64,000 nucleotides of DNA from Atherinomorus stipes (taxonomy: Eukaryota; Chordata; Actinopteri; Atheriniformes; Atherinidae): positions 1 to 64,000 of the forward strand of contig JALJCO010008621.1 of assembly GCA_023101725.1 (NCBI GenBank), in the 5' to 3' direction. Below, one piece after another: positions 1 through 12,600 of this stretch (positions are counted from its first letter, which is position 1; every line of letters begins with the position of its first letter). The notes under the pieces are model-generated. The model was not told the DNA's origin and made no database searches. It saw only the letters and a program-made list of their open reading frames with translations. A program made the position numbers and the translations under genes.

Positions 1-168
1 GTCCGTGGCCCGGACCAGTGGTCCAGACCACAACCAGACGCCCTCTGGTGGCAAGGACCACTAATTACACCATGGTCTGTGGCCCGGACCAGTGGTCCGG
101 ACCACAACCAGACGCCCTCTGGTGGCAAGGACCACTAATTACACCGGTGGTCCGGACCAGACCACCAT
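1..168. repeat. 74-bp tandem minisatellite, cut by the window edge
   Basis: Unit 1 (1-74) and unit 2 (75-145) differ by only a few substitutions, followed by a partial third unit. The unit is GC-rich and built around GGTCC/GGACC; unit 2 contains a perfect 14-bp palindrome, GTGGTCCGGACCAC, at 92-105. More copies probably continue outside the window. Confidence 0.85.
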
Positions 169-1780
169 TTTCACATAACCCCTTCTCCTCTGAAGAGAGG
201 GTTTTACATGCTAACTAGCTGTAATTACCTAACCTCTCTGCCAATTTGAATGTGAATACCATCAAATTAAAGCCAATGGTCTGCACTTTCTGTCTATATT
301 CATTATTGTACAATTGTAACTTCAACATGTTTAAGTTAAGAGTTGAATGACAAATACTCTGTCAGTGTGAAATATATTCAGCGAAAAGATGAGCTATCCA
401 CTTTAATTTAAGCATGAAAGCATAATTAAAGTATAAAAATAGTCAAGAAAAAGAAGCATCAAGGTTGCAGTGGGAGTAGCACAAAAGACACTCAATCATT
501 TGCTTTCGTCTTTCTCCCCTAAATGATTCTGGCAAACTGTAGTTTTGTGTTTAACCACAGACACTAAGGGCACAGCTGCAGAATTGTTTGGTCTCTGCAA
601 TAAACCTGGTAAGTCCCATATTATTATTACTAATGTACTGATGGCAAGACCTACAAAATACTTCCCTATTTGTGTGAAACTACAGTTTTCCTTCAGTATT
701 AAAAGGCCACGTGAGGAAGCGTGTGTGTGTTAATCCCCAGTGTTTCCTTGCTGTGATTACACCCCTGGGGGCCCCCACTGCAGGATGCAGCCTCTTGGGT
801 TTTTGTCAACAAGTACTTCCTCAAAACACACGAACATAAAGAACAAACTATGATATGTTGGAGTACTGTATATGAAAAATATGAAATACATACATTTTAT
901 CATACAAAAATCAACAATACTTTTACACATAAACAAGTCAGATACTGTAGAAAATGAATAGATTTATGAACAAATGAATAAAAATGTTCGGAAAGAGCAG
1001 AATTAGGACAAAAGCAAACAAAACCCACCCACATTCCAGCTCTTATCCTTAATATAGGGTCAGGCTGGCTAACAAGCTCCCTATTAAACAAACAAAGTCC
1101 CATTCCCCACCCCCTTCAGGTCCACCACAACTCGAATCTACCTTCCGAAAGAAAACAGGAAAAAACATTTGAGTCGGCCATCTAGACAGGCTGAGGCAAC
1201 AATTCCTGCAGGGGCCTTCTCCCAGCACACAAAAACACATAAAGAGGAAGTGGCATCATGCTCAAACTTCCCCGTCCGTGCCGCTTGTATATGCGTGTCG
1301 CACAGTGTCACAGCCGGCAGCCCTTTCAGGGTGATGAATTCATGTGGACAGGTGCTTACATCAGCCAGAACACAGGAGCACTGGACCTCCCACTGAGCTG
1401 CACCTCCCCCGCTAGACACCCCCAACAGATATCAACATGTTTAAGGACGGGACCTTTGATGTGTTTTATGCATCTCTGGTTTATGTGAATATGAATAAAG
1501 ACATGCTCTGCTCTGTCTGCTGTGAACTGTTGAGGAGGTTGATGGCAAATTCTGTTTTTGGAGCCAGAAAACAATGAACATCAAGGCTTGTTTGAAAATC
1601 CTGCGCCTGGTCATCAACTTCTAAACTGGCAGCACTGAGATTGACATGTATCAAATTGTTTTTACACCCAAGCCAGTTTGTTATGGGTACCCTGCTATAG
1701 CAAGCTGATTAAAGCCTTCTCTTTGGTTGTAGCAGCATGTTGATGATCAGTGCTCTGTGGGCTAAAACTTAGTGGTCTGG

Positions 1781-2158
1781 TAGGGGTGGCTAAAAATATT
1801 GATTGATTCATGTATTGCACTACTTCCCTGTGCAATCCAATATAGAATCGACAAATTATCTGAAACAATTCACCTCCTGACCAGTGAGGGGAGCTGTACG
1901 TGTTTTACGTTGTATGGACAAAAGCCACTTTAGATCATACAACACCAAAATGGCAACTATTTTTTTCAGATGTTTTATTACCTAAAAATATAAGGTAACA
2001 CACTACATATATACACATATATATTCAAAAATCTACAACAGAGTCTCTACTTCCTACTAAATAGATATCGAAGCATTTAAATCAATATTGAATTGAATTA
2101 CAACCCAAAGCATCTGAATCTAATTGAATCGTGAGGTTCTTAACAAATCCCAACCCAA
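1781..2158. mobile_element. degenerate hAT-like nonautonomous element
   Basis: Left end TAGGGGTGGC and the inverted right end TTGGGTTGGG match at 7 of 10 positions. Flanking 8-mers TGGTCTGG (1773-1780) and TGGTCTAG (2159-2166) match at 7 of 8, consistent with an old 8-bp hAT target duplication. No coding sequence. The ends are worn, so this is a moderate call. Confidence 0.45.
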
Positions 2159-3405
2159 TGGTCTAGTATACCTCTTCTTTCCAGAAGATAGGCTATGTGT
2201 GTTGATATGGCAACATGAAAGAATGGGTATCCTCTAGGTGTCTTGATAATGTTTAAGAATAATGGTAATTTTAAAAAAAAATTCTATCTTTTCCTTTTGT
2301 CTGTTTCATAGCCTCCATGTCGCACATTATAATAGGAGGTTTGCTTCTGTAAATAAAATGTGAGCTGTGCCCATTGTTGTTGGCCCGACGATGGCATCCT
2401 CAGTGAAAAATTTACCGGTCTTGTGATTCCATTTATCCTGAGCCAAACTGGAGCCGCATCAAATGACTGTGTGTCTACTAAAAAGTTATTTGATGACAGA
2501 CTAAATGCTGATTAAACACTTCCCCATTGGCACTCAGGAGCCAGATGCTAGCAGGTGGCAGGAAGGTCTTTTGGCTTGTTTATATTGGCTTTAGTTTTTT
2601 AGTATAACAATCTTGTCATGAAATTTAGGGATAAACTAATAATTAGCACCCAGGTGAAAAATAAATGTGTTAGCTGGATGTCTAACATGTTAGGTCAAAA
2701 TATTACACCGTACATTGTACCTTAGTATTAGCATGCTAACACAAGCTTTTAGCACAAAGCACAGCTAAGCAGAGCTGCCGGTGTGTCTACGGACTGATAG
2801 GATTCATCAAGCAAATCATTCATAACTTCAATAATCATCTACATTAGCAAAAGAAAAAGTGTAAAATATTAAGATAATTATTAGCTAAAGTAGTTAGCTG
2901 TAAAAATTATGATTCTGTCTCCTTTAACAGATTTTAGTTTATACCTCTACTCTCTCTACACTTTCCTTATTCATAGTGTCTTAGATCCATAAAACCTGAT
3001 TTACGATTTAATTGCCTACTGCCCACAGAGCCTCAGAGACGATGTCCATAGCAGCTAACAGATAATAGCTTATCAATTAGAAAGTGGCTCTTACATCAGG
3101 AATGACCATTTCTCAGAGACTTCTACAATAAGAGCTATCTTGCAACCCCATTGTTAGCCAACTGTTGGCTTTTACAACGAATGCAGGCTCCAAACACTGG
3201 CTTCATTTTTCAGACCTAGAGGTTATATCTCTACAGTCCTGACTAGATATTCCAGATTTGCCTGGGTAACCTCCTTCTATGGCGACAGAAATCAATATAA
3301 GGTCCAACAACATTGAGTGGGATAACCAGTTTGCTAATAGAATATTAATAAACGTTAAACTTGACTTATTAGCAATGACTGTTCAATCTCAGCAGTGTCA
3401 CTCAC

Positions 3406-3675
3406 ATTGATGATGAGTGTAAGTGGCTCGCCCGAATGGTGTTTAATCAGCTTCTCCTTGTTGGCAGTGAAGAACTGAGGGTCCTCTACATATTCCAACA
3501 GGAAATGGGCTTTATGAGGTTCATCCTCCTCTTCTTCCGGTTTGTTATCAGAAGAGGAAGGGCTGTCCTCAGTGTAAAGAACTCCATTCAGGGAGAACTG
3601 CACAAAGGTCTCTTGGGACTGGCTGGATGCCGGGGATGGACAGATGATGATGGAAGGGGAGATAACTGTACAGTG
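3406..3675 (-). CDS. plxnd1: plxnd1 exon 18: end of IPT5, last exon in the window
   Basis: 90 codons, phase 0 to 0. Acceptor TTGCAG|CACTGT, donor AAT|GTGAGT. Encodes [28 protein letters not shown], an acidic stretch ([10 protein letters not shown]), then [19 protein letters not shown] and [13 protein letters not shown]. The frame would stay open past the donor for 17 codons, but GTGAGT and the human exon boundary argue for splicing here. The next exon should resume with IPT6 outside the window. Confidence 0.95.
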
Positions 3676-6600
3676 CTGCAAACAGATCAAAGAAAATCAT
3701 GTAAAAACAAATCTACACCTTTTAAGTCACTTAATAATTCTCTTTGAAGTAAAAAGGGGAACATTTTGACTGATCACTCACTGTTTCTCCAATACCAAGC
3801 ACTTGCATGGTGACACTCTGTACCAGATCAAAACCCTGACCTGTCACAGTGATGATCCGGCCACCACTGTGAAACACACACAAGAACAGAGTTCCATATA
3901 AGCGATGACAAAAGTGTCATATGAACCAAAACAAGAAATATGATTGGTATATAAAAGAGTTTGAGTTTGAGATCCACACACGGCAATAAAGACAAGCTCT
4001 GACATGAGGTAACTGAAAATGAGACACAACTGCCACATCAACTTTGAACTATGTTTTTAGTTCTTCTGGCATATGAGCCAATCTACTCACCTTAGGAAAC
4101 TCTTTTTCGGATGAATGAAGGAAATGGTGGGGTTCTTCTCATATGCGTATGTGGTACTAAGCTCTTTTTCTTGACAAGGATTTCCTTCAAACTCTACACA
4201 CACGTCCACGGACTCAGTGTAAACCTCCAAGGCTGGAGGCATGATGCATTCAATCATTTGATCTGTTTTCCTGAAGAGAAAAAAAGAAGATGGAAACACT
4301 GAAAAGGTAAACTTTGGGAAGTCTAAAGCAGTTTAATCCTGTGAATGTTACAATTAAGTTATGTTCATTGAAGCGAAGAAGACTTTCACAGAAGGCAAGG
4401 AGCTATTTGGTTTGCACTATGGCAACAAGTACAAGTGCTGAATCTTATCGTGTGAGCACGCTATGCAGACTTTACAAAGCATTACAGCCTGAATATTTAA
4501 TTATCACTGCATGGATTTGGCATCCGCTGTTTAAAAAGAATTGCATTAATATTTGGGAAGCAAATGAAAAAGTCCAAATGCTTTGTAATTTTAATGGGCA
4601 GAATTCAAAGTCATCAAGACTTGGCAGTTGAGGAAAATCCGGGTCAAGTCAAAGACACATAAAAAGCTCTTGCTACACGATGTTGAAAATAAGTCGTACT
4701 TACTCTGTGATGTTGCATTCCAGTGTGCCGTTGACCTTGACTCTAACCTGTGAGCCAATGTCCAGATGTTCCCCCCTGATGGTCACCCTGGTTCCTCCAG
4801 CTCGAGAGCCCTTCTCTGGCTCCATGGACAGGAGCTTTGGGACCTGCATATACAGTAGAGGAGGGATGCAGCACATGGCAAGCAAGAAATCAGAGACAGT
4901 TTCTGACTTTGGAAAAGACAAGGTTGCTCTGAGTGTTGGGGCTCTACGATACTTTTCTTGACGCTGTGTGAAACAGCTCCTCAACCTCTTAAGTTCAAAT
5001 GTCCAGTTTTCAAAGATTAGCTGAGGCAGCTGCTGACTATGACAGTAAACTAGTGAAGAAAACTCAGAAGACAGCCCTCACTGCACTATGTTATACTACT
5101 GAAGCCAATAGGCCGTTGGGCCCAAGCTATCAAGACAGTAATGCAGTTCTGAACTAAGTAAGAATGATGTTCATGCATACACATGAGGACCTGCATGTAC
5201 CCAATCAAACATACACAAGCACACACACACATTCACACAAGGGGTCCTTGGGCAAAGATGAATATATCCGTCCAGCTCTGCAGCTACCAGCATCAGCATT
5301 CCTCTTTTCAAACTTTCTATCCCCAACGTGAACCTTGCCTCCAGGGAAGCCTCTTATCCTCACTGACAGGATTCACTTCCTCAGCGCAGAGGGATGGGGC
5401 AGCCCTATTGTATGTCGGTGTGTTGAAGTGGGCGTAAGGAGGCAGATGTTTCCGTCAAAAGATTTTGAGGAAGGAGATGCAGTGGAGACACATATCCTGT
5501 CTCCAGAGCTGTTTTTCCTTTCTCCCACATCTTCCCCCTCAACCCCACTCACACTGAGCATCTTTGAGATCCACAAGGAAGCCAAAGAGGAGTTCCCACA
5601 GCAGCCTAGCCTTAATGTTTGTTGTTGTAGATTTTCTTAATCTTTATGTATCGAGACGGGTTTCAAGATCAGGGTGAGCTCTCTGTGGGATGACTCATGG
5701 ACAGAGCTGCTTAAATGGTAAACCGTTCCAGCACTGAATTATGAAACACTCTTTGTCTTTAAACAAGAGAAACAAAGGACTTACATGGGTTTTTCCATGA
5801 GTTGAATATTCTTATTCCAATGAGAGAGCGTGTGGGTTGAGGTTAATTAACACAATGCTGGCTAGCTTGCCTCAACCAGTGATGGATTCAGAGCAATGGG
5901 ACATTCCAACAATCAGCATATTTGTTTTTGCTGGCAGAGAGAGACAAATGACAATGGCGCTCTGCTGCAGCTCAGATGGACGTTTGAAGATTCCCACACA
6001 CTAGAATTCCTCTGAATCATAAAACGCATCTGTTAACACTCAGCTGACACACTTGGGAAGGCTTTCCCAGTGGGGAACAAGGAAAAAGAGCATATAAGAA
6101 AAATGTGGAGGAAGAGGCAGATATAACAGAGAGGGAAAAAAAAACCCAGCAGGAGGGTCGGGGGCTGGAGAATACTCACTAAGTATGAAAAGCCCTCCCT
6201 TGACATCCCGGCCCCACTCTGATCCACATCCACACGGACAATATCTGTCCTGTCATTTTCAGACTTCCCAGTGCGGCACACAAGCCTGGGGACAAAAAAT
6301 GCCACATTGAGAGACCAGTTAATAAAAACACAATATGGATAACACTCACAAAAAATACACTGCATAATCCAGATTTAATAAACCAATTTTAAAAAGATTT
6401 TACTAAACTCAAATTGCAGGTGAGGGAAATCCGATCATGACTGCTGTACAAAGACACATAATTAATCTCTGGGAATGGTAGTTATGAACTAATTCATCAG
6501 TCCGTGCTGCATTTACATATGGAATCAAATAAAGCCTTGAGATATCAGATATTAGCAGATGTAAAGTTCAAAGCTCCTCTGACCAGATGTGTCTAACCAC

Positions 6601-9600
6601 AGAGGAGATTAAGGGGCTACTGAGGCTTGCTCTCTCGCCTCCTGGCTGTGATTAAACCCTGTGCCACCAGCGCACACTCTGCAGGGACGTCTCATATTAA
6701 TGACACGGTGGTGTACAGAGGCACAGGGACCTACTGCTCTGGGACCTCAGTGGGATAAATGTACTGGGGGTGGGATACAACCTTTATCGCCTGACATGAT
6801 CCCCCTCCAGCTTGGCAGCCTGTCGGTTTATTTAGTCAGGTGCCTGCTGCTACAGTGGTTAGAAATTCTCAGCTAGCAATCAGATGATTGACAGAAGAAT
6901 CGTGGAGAATTTACATAAGTGGAGAGGTTGGGCTTGGTGTAGGAGGACCCTGGAAGATGTACGGCAAGATGAGGCTAGGCTGGACAAATATGGGTCAAGC
7001 TGTCATGAATAAGAGCAGACAGAAAGCTCTATTTGAGGCCTTATCCAGCTCAAACTGAAATGCCCTCTGTGTTAACTGAATATAAGCCTCAACTACTGCA
7101 GCATTTAATGAATCCAATTAAAGCACAAATTTTGCTCATTTGCCTGAGTTGCTGTTGAAAATATTCTCCATCTGTTGATAACAGTGTCTGTATTACTGCT
7201 CATTAATAAAAGGAGCATCAGGTAAAGAATGTCATTACCCCTTAAATTAAACTCCTGTCAGTTATTTGGCACAAGGGCAGTCTTAGAGAAAAAAAAAAAC
7301 CCTCAATTCACCTTCTTTATTTAAAGTGGAATTGAAGAAATGACAAGCGAAATTCAAGCCTGAGGGAAATATGAGACAGTGGAGTCTAAATTTGCCTAAA
7401 CATTCAAGACTGCTTTAGGCTCAAAGACTTATCAAAATAACACATCCCACTATGTCTGCTATTAAAACATAGAGGGGAGGATCATTCTCTGCATAAAAGA
7501 CAACAAAAATGGTCATGTTTTGATGAGTACTGACAAAAAAAAGTCTTAGATGTAGGCTGTAGATGGGTGTGGCACAGATCTGCAGCATTAACACGTTCAA
7601 GTTAAGAGAATCTAAAGTCCTTTTTATTTTTGTCTCAATCCTTTGTAACACCAGAGAATTTCATGTTGCAGCCGTGTCATAATAATACTTCTCTAAGTAT
7701 CAAAGTATGATGGCATCAAGCAGAGTGGAATAGTTTATATTTCACATTTCTATCAATTAATGAAATCTCATAAATGATAAAGTTTAATATGCACACAATA
7801 CAAAGAATGCAATTTTTATTAAAAATTTTTTTTTGAAGCAATTACCACCAAGGAGCACAGTAGTGCCCATATAGAGGTTATGTGTCTTACCCAAAGACAC
7901 TTGACATGTGTGGGGCTGACTGGACCATCAACTCTCCATTTGAGATCCACTGCTTCTCTACTATGTCATGGCTGCTCCGTAACAAGGATGTAACAAGAAT
8001 GTTTTATATGCACAAAGGAAATCTTTTTTTTTCTTACCAATAGTGCACAAAAAAAAGTAGTGTATTCACTTTACTTGTAGAAACCACTAAAAAATCCACT
8101 TAATCATTAAAAGAGATGCTGCATCAATCCCTTCGATTGACTTATTAGTGCAGTTTTATCTAAATACCTTTTAAATTGACCAAAATATCTTCTAAAAATT
8201 CTCTTAAATTTAATTCCTGCCTGCCATGAGATTATAAGATACTTAATACTGTTACTGTTCTTAGAGGAGTAGGACGGTTCTTCATGTAGGTCTGATGACT
8301 GAAAAACAGCCATTAAAATGACTATAGAGCCTCCTACATGTAGAGATCATGTTGTAATCCTCCCACATCTAAAAAAACACGATGTGTTCCAACTTTCTGC
8401 AACAAGATATAAAAACATTCAAAAAAACTTTTGCAAGACTGTGCAAGACCTGCAGATATCTTGGTGTGCAAGTGTGTGAGCTGTAATGTTGATACAACGT
8501 GATCCCAGTCAAAGGACAAGCTGACTCCCAGTAGGAGCAAACAGAGTCCAGACTGACCCCTGCTCTACATTCCAGTGCTGCTTCACTGCAGGGAAATTAT
8601 GGGGTTTCAGAGGAAAAAAATATTTTTGAAAAGGCTGTAATGCCCCTCATCCTTTTCCTCGAGTGGTTGATGAGAATCATCAACAATCGTGTGTCTGGAT
8701 GCAACTGCTGTCTGCTAAGTGGTCAGAGCGAGAGCCATTTAAAGTTCATATGAAAATGATAGTGAGGGCAACATGAAGGATTTGAGCCAAATATCCTGAG
8801 AAGCACTTTGGTAAATGAGGTGCGCCCAGACTGACTGTGCCATTAATTAACATGTCAACACCGACTGTGAGGAGCGTCGGCTCTCCAGTGCTGCACATTG
8901 TCCTTTTGGCACACAGATGTGAACTTTCACCTTTCAGCTCACAAGCAGGCACCTGTCTTGGCCCTGGTAAATGAGGTCACATGAGCAGATGTGTGTATGT
9001 GTGTGAGAGCTGCTTTGATAGAAATTCTAAAAATATGAAAACGCTTTTATTATGCAGCTTGCATTGCCAAAAGGCTGTGGCGTGAGGAGAATTGGAGGTT
9101 TTTTTCTAATTCAGATCTGATTTAAGGTCAAATCAAAGGATCGAAGTGTGAATGATGAGATAAGATCTAATGAGTAATCGGATGTCCTGGTGATGAAGCA
9201 TGTAGGTGTGTTGCTGCATGTGTGTGCCAGTCAAATGTGCTGACAGTGTCAGATGAACTGACGTGTTATGATTTGTCAGATCCACTTCCAGCTGAGAAGA
9301 TGTGCGCGGCTATCATAACAGTCAGCCTCAGGAGCCAATGAGGGATGACGGTATGAAATTAGATCAACCCCAGAGTGAAACATGATTCGCTGCTTTTGAC
9401 ATGTGTGGTTTGGGGGGAATGTGTCAGGCTGCTGGAGTGGCAGGTGAGACCCGGAGGTCACCCTGGAACTGGCTTTAAAACAATGATTGGCTTCAGTGGA
9501 GCAAGACCAGATAAACAGTTCCATTCAAGGAACATTACAGATACTGAATGGAAGTTTGGATGTAATTGTAGAGTTACTGACTTTCACTGAGTTCTGTTAT

Positions 9601-12600
9601 GGCAGTGTCAAAGCCAGGCCCTGCTGTCTCCATGGTGACAGTGAGATGGTCCCTGAGCTATGGAGGGATAGCAGTCATTTTGAAATGAGAAGTGTGCTGC
9701 ATAGTAATATTTGTGAAAATTAGTCTCATGAATACATAAAAACGTAACCCCACATGGATGGCTGGAATCCTGACACCTGTATGAGCTGGATATTATTGTG
9801 AGATAAAGATTAGAAGCCATGGTTCCTTTAAAACTTAAAAACTAAAAATGAAAATTTTTTAGTAATATTCACTATTTGTTTTTAGTCAGTTATAAATGGA
9901 AAGCTATCACTTAGTCACATGGACTAGTTTCTTTCAGTAACACAAAGTGTTCTAAGAGGCAGATTCATATCATCCTGAATCTTGATTTGTAATGGACTGT
10001 GGTTTGGTCTTGTATCAAGAAAGGCACTAAATGTAAAAACGAAGGCATTTGAATTAATGAATGAATGGGTTGTTTTCAACTTAATGAATGAGAAACTTTC
10101 AGACTTTGTAGCCTTAAATGACTTACATGTATAAATGGATTTCTATGTAAAAAAATTAGAAGGAAATTTTATGGAAAAAGTGTCTTTCCCATGCTTCCCT
10201 AAAGTTCTAACAGTGTGGAGATGGCTTAAAAACATCTACATGTGACTGGCTTGAGTCTCAATGTCTCTTTACGCATACACGAAGTAGCTTGAGAATAATT
10301 TGGTGCATCCTTTTCAGTGGGGTTATGCAAATTGTAATTTACCACAAATCCACTATTGCACCAAGAGTATTGTTCTATTCAGTATCAACGTTTATAATAA
10401 TATCATATATCCTTTATTACCCCCAATTGGGAATTTAGTCTCTGCATTTGACCCATTTCTAGATTCCCTAGAGCAGTGTTTTTCCGTTCCGGTCACCAGG
10501 ACCCACTGCCCCGCATGTCTTATAGGCAACCCTACTTTCACACTCCTGAATCAAATGAATGACTCATTAACAGGCTTGCAAAGAACTTGATGAGGAAGTT
10601 CTTGAGTCTGAACCATGTGTGTTGGAGTAGGAAGAAATGGAAGGCATGCAGGGCAGTGAGTCCTGAGGATTGCAATTGTAAAACACTGCTCTAGGGAATC
10701 TAGAAATGGGTCAAATGCAGAGACTAATTTCTCAATTGGGGGTAATAAAGGATATATTATATAATCATAGATATCGATACTAAATAGAACAACACTTTTG
10801 GTCATATCCACTACGCCACCACTCCTCAAATTTACAGCTACAGATCCTTGACCATATTCCTAATTATACAGAGAAGATGATCAAATCTGATGAGCGAGTT
10901 AGTTAGCTATCTAATATAACCATCTGATTGCACATTTTACTATGCCTAAACTCTGAAAATTAGTTGATGGTGCCTCACACTCTCTTATGTAGACAGATAA
11001 TTATGAGATAAGTGTTACTGTGTTGTAACTAGACCTGTTGACTGTGATGAGTCTAACATCTGTGTCCCAAGTTCACTGCATCAGTGTGAACAATTGGTTC
11101 CTGTTTACCATTGACCCCTCACAATATAGTCTCTGTGTAAAAGATACAGAAACGTCTGTACATGGAATTTTATGAGGAAAATGACTGAACTTACCATTTG
11201 ATTTGTTTTTACAGAAAACAGAACTTTATTGAGTTTACGGTTGCTAGTTTCACGTCCTCTTCATGAAGGCACGTAATGTTCCTTTAATAAATTATGTTCT
11301 CATTTAAAGTCAAACAGAGGATGAGCGGTGTCCTGGGCTTCTTGATCAGGCTTATTTATCCCTTCATTTTCACATGCACGTCAAAAGCATGCCAAACAAA
11401 ATGCTTTGAAATTGTGGTTGACATTCTACAGAGGTCTGATGCTCTCACTGCTCACTCCACACCACAAGACTTTTTCACATCGGTTTTCAGTCCAAACCAA
11501 TGTTTCTATATTTCAGTTTAACAAATTTCCCACAGCTCCGTTTAAAAAAATGAACAAAAAACAAAACCAAGGCTTGCATAGTTTTCATGTTTTACGACAA
11601 AGATCCAGCACATGATGCAGAGGTCAGTTACCCTTCAAAAACACACCGAAATTAGAGGAACTTAACATTTTCAGGAGTTCATAAAAAGTTTTCAGGGCTT
11701 TTTTTCTTCTGACATTTTCCCAGCTGATAAGGCATTCTTGTTGTGGGAGAATTTGTGCTGTGTTTTTCTTAAAAATACACACCTCGGACTGTTCCATCTG
11801 ATTGATGGTGTTTAGGCACAAAAAGTTTTGGTGCCACAGAGATTTGAGTCATGATTTCTTTCAGTAACTGTGACATCTTTCCTTTACTTTTCTCTTTAAA
11901 GAGTGTCTATTTTCGCATCCCATGCACCTGAACACTCACCTGCCTGAAAGCATGTGAAGTTACTATGACAACGTGTAATTGGCACCTATTATCACAGGTC
12001 CTAGCTGCAACATCACTGCATAATTTAATGGAGCTTTAAATAAAAAATATTGCTGATATAATGGGCTAGGACTTGCTTCTGTTGTCCTGCCATTTTCGAC
12101 TGTGTGGATAATAAAACTAAATGAACACAAAGAGCTGAGGTTAAAAGAAAAAAACATGTTCACGGTCACTGCTGGCCTGAAACAAACACCCAGGGAACAC
12201 ATAGACTGAATCTGTGAATCTTTACGTAGCTGGATGATGTATTACTTACTTCACAGAGACAGTATAGAGCTCAGGCAGGAGATCACATGGCACATCATCT
12301 ATAGAGACCCTGACTGCTGAAGCTCTCCGGCCCAGGTTCCTGCCCTGTACCGTCAGCAGTGTGCCTCCTTCAACAGGACCCCTCAGGGGAGAGATCTGAC
12401 AAAGACAGAGTGAAGTGATGAGCAGAGAAAAAAAAAAAAAGCCCCGTGACAACGCTCTAACATGCACAATAAATTAGAGCTCATAAGTAGATTACCACCC
12501 CAAAAACACTCAACTAATGACGGGTGGTAATTAACACGGAAGAAAATGAAGGGAACGGACATGTTGTATCTGATTCTGACATGGAGTGTGGCACACACGG

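Larger units (their letters stand above)
1..3405 (-). other. plxnd1: plxnd1 intron 18 (partial)
   Basis: No further plexin exon is recognisable here on the minus strand. The stretch holds a GC-rich minisatellite at its far end and a degenerate hAT-like element (listed separately); the rest is AT-rich unique sequence in which I see nothing else. Confidence 0.6.
6286..12249 (-). other. plxnd1: plxnd1 intron 13
   Basis: 5964 bases between exons 13 and 14. Holds a fish repeat fragment near 7835-7980 and a foldback element at 10360-10812. Open frames on both strands are short and unrelated to plexins. Confidence 0.6.

Noticed and set aside
1138..1425. 95-codon minus-strand frame in plxnd1 intron 18 as a further plexin exon
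   Set aside because: No match to IPT6, transmembrane or juxtamembrane plexin sequence.
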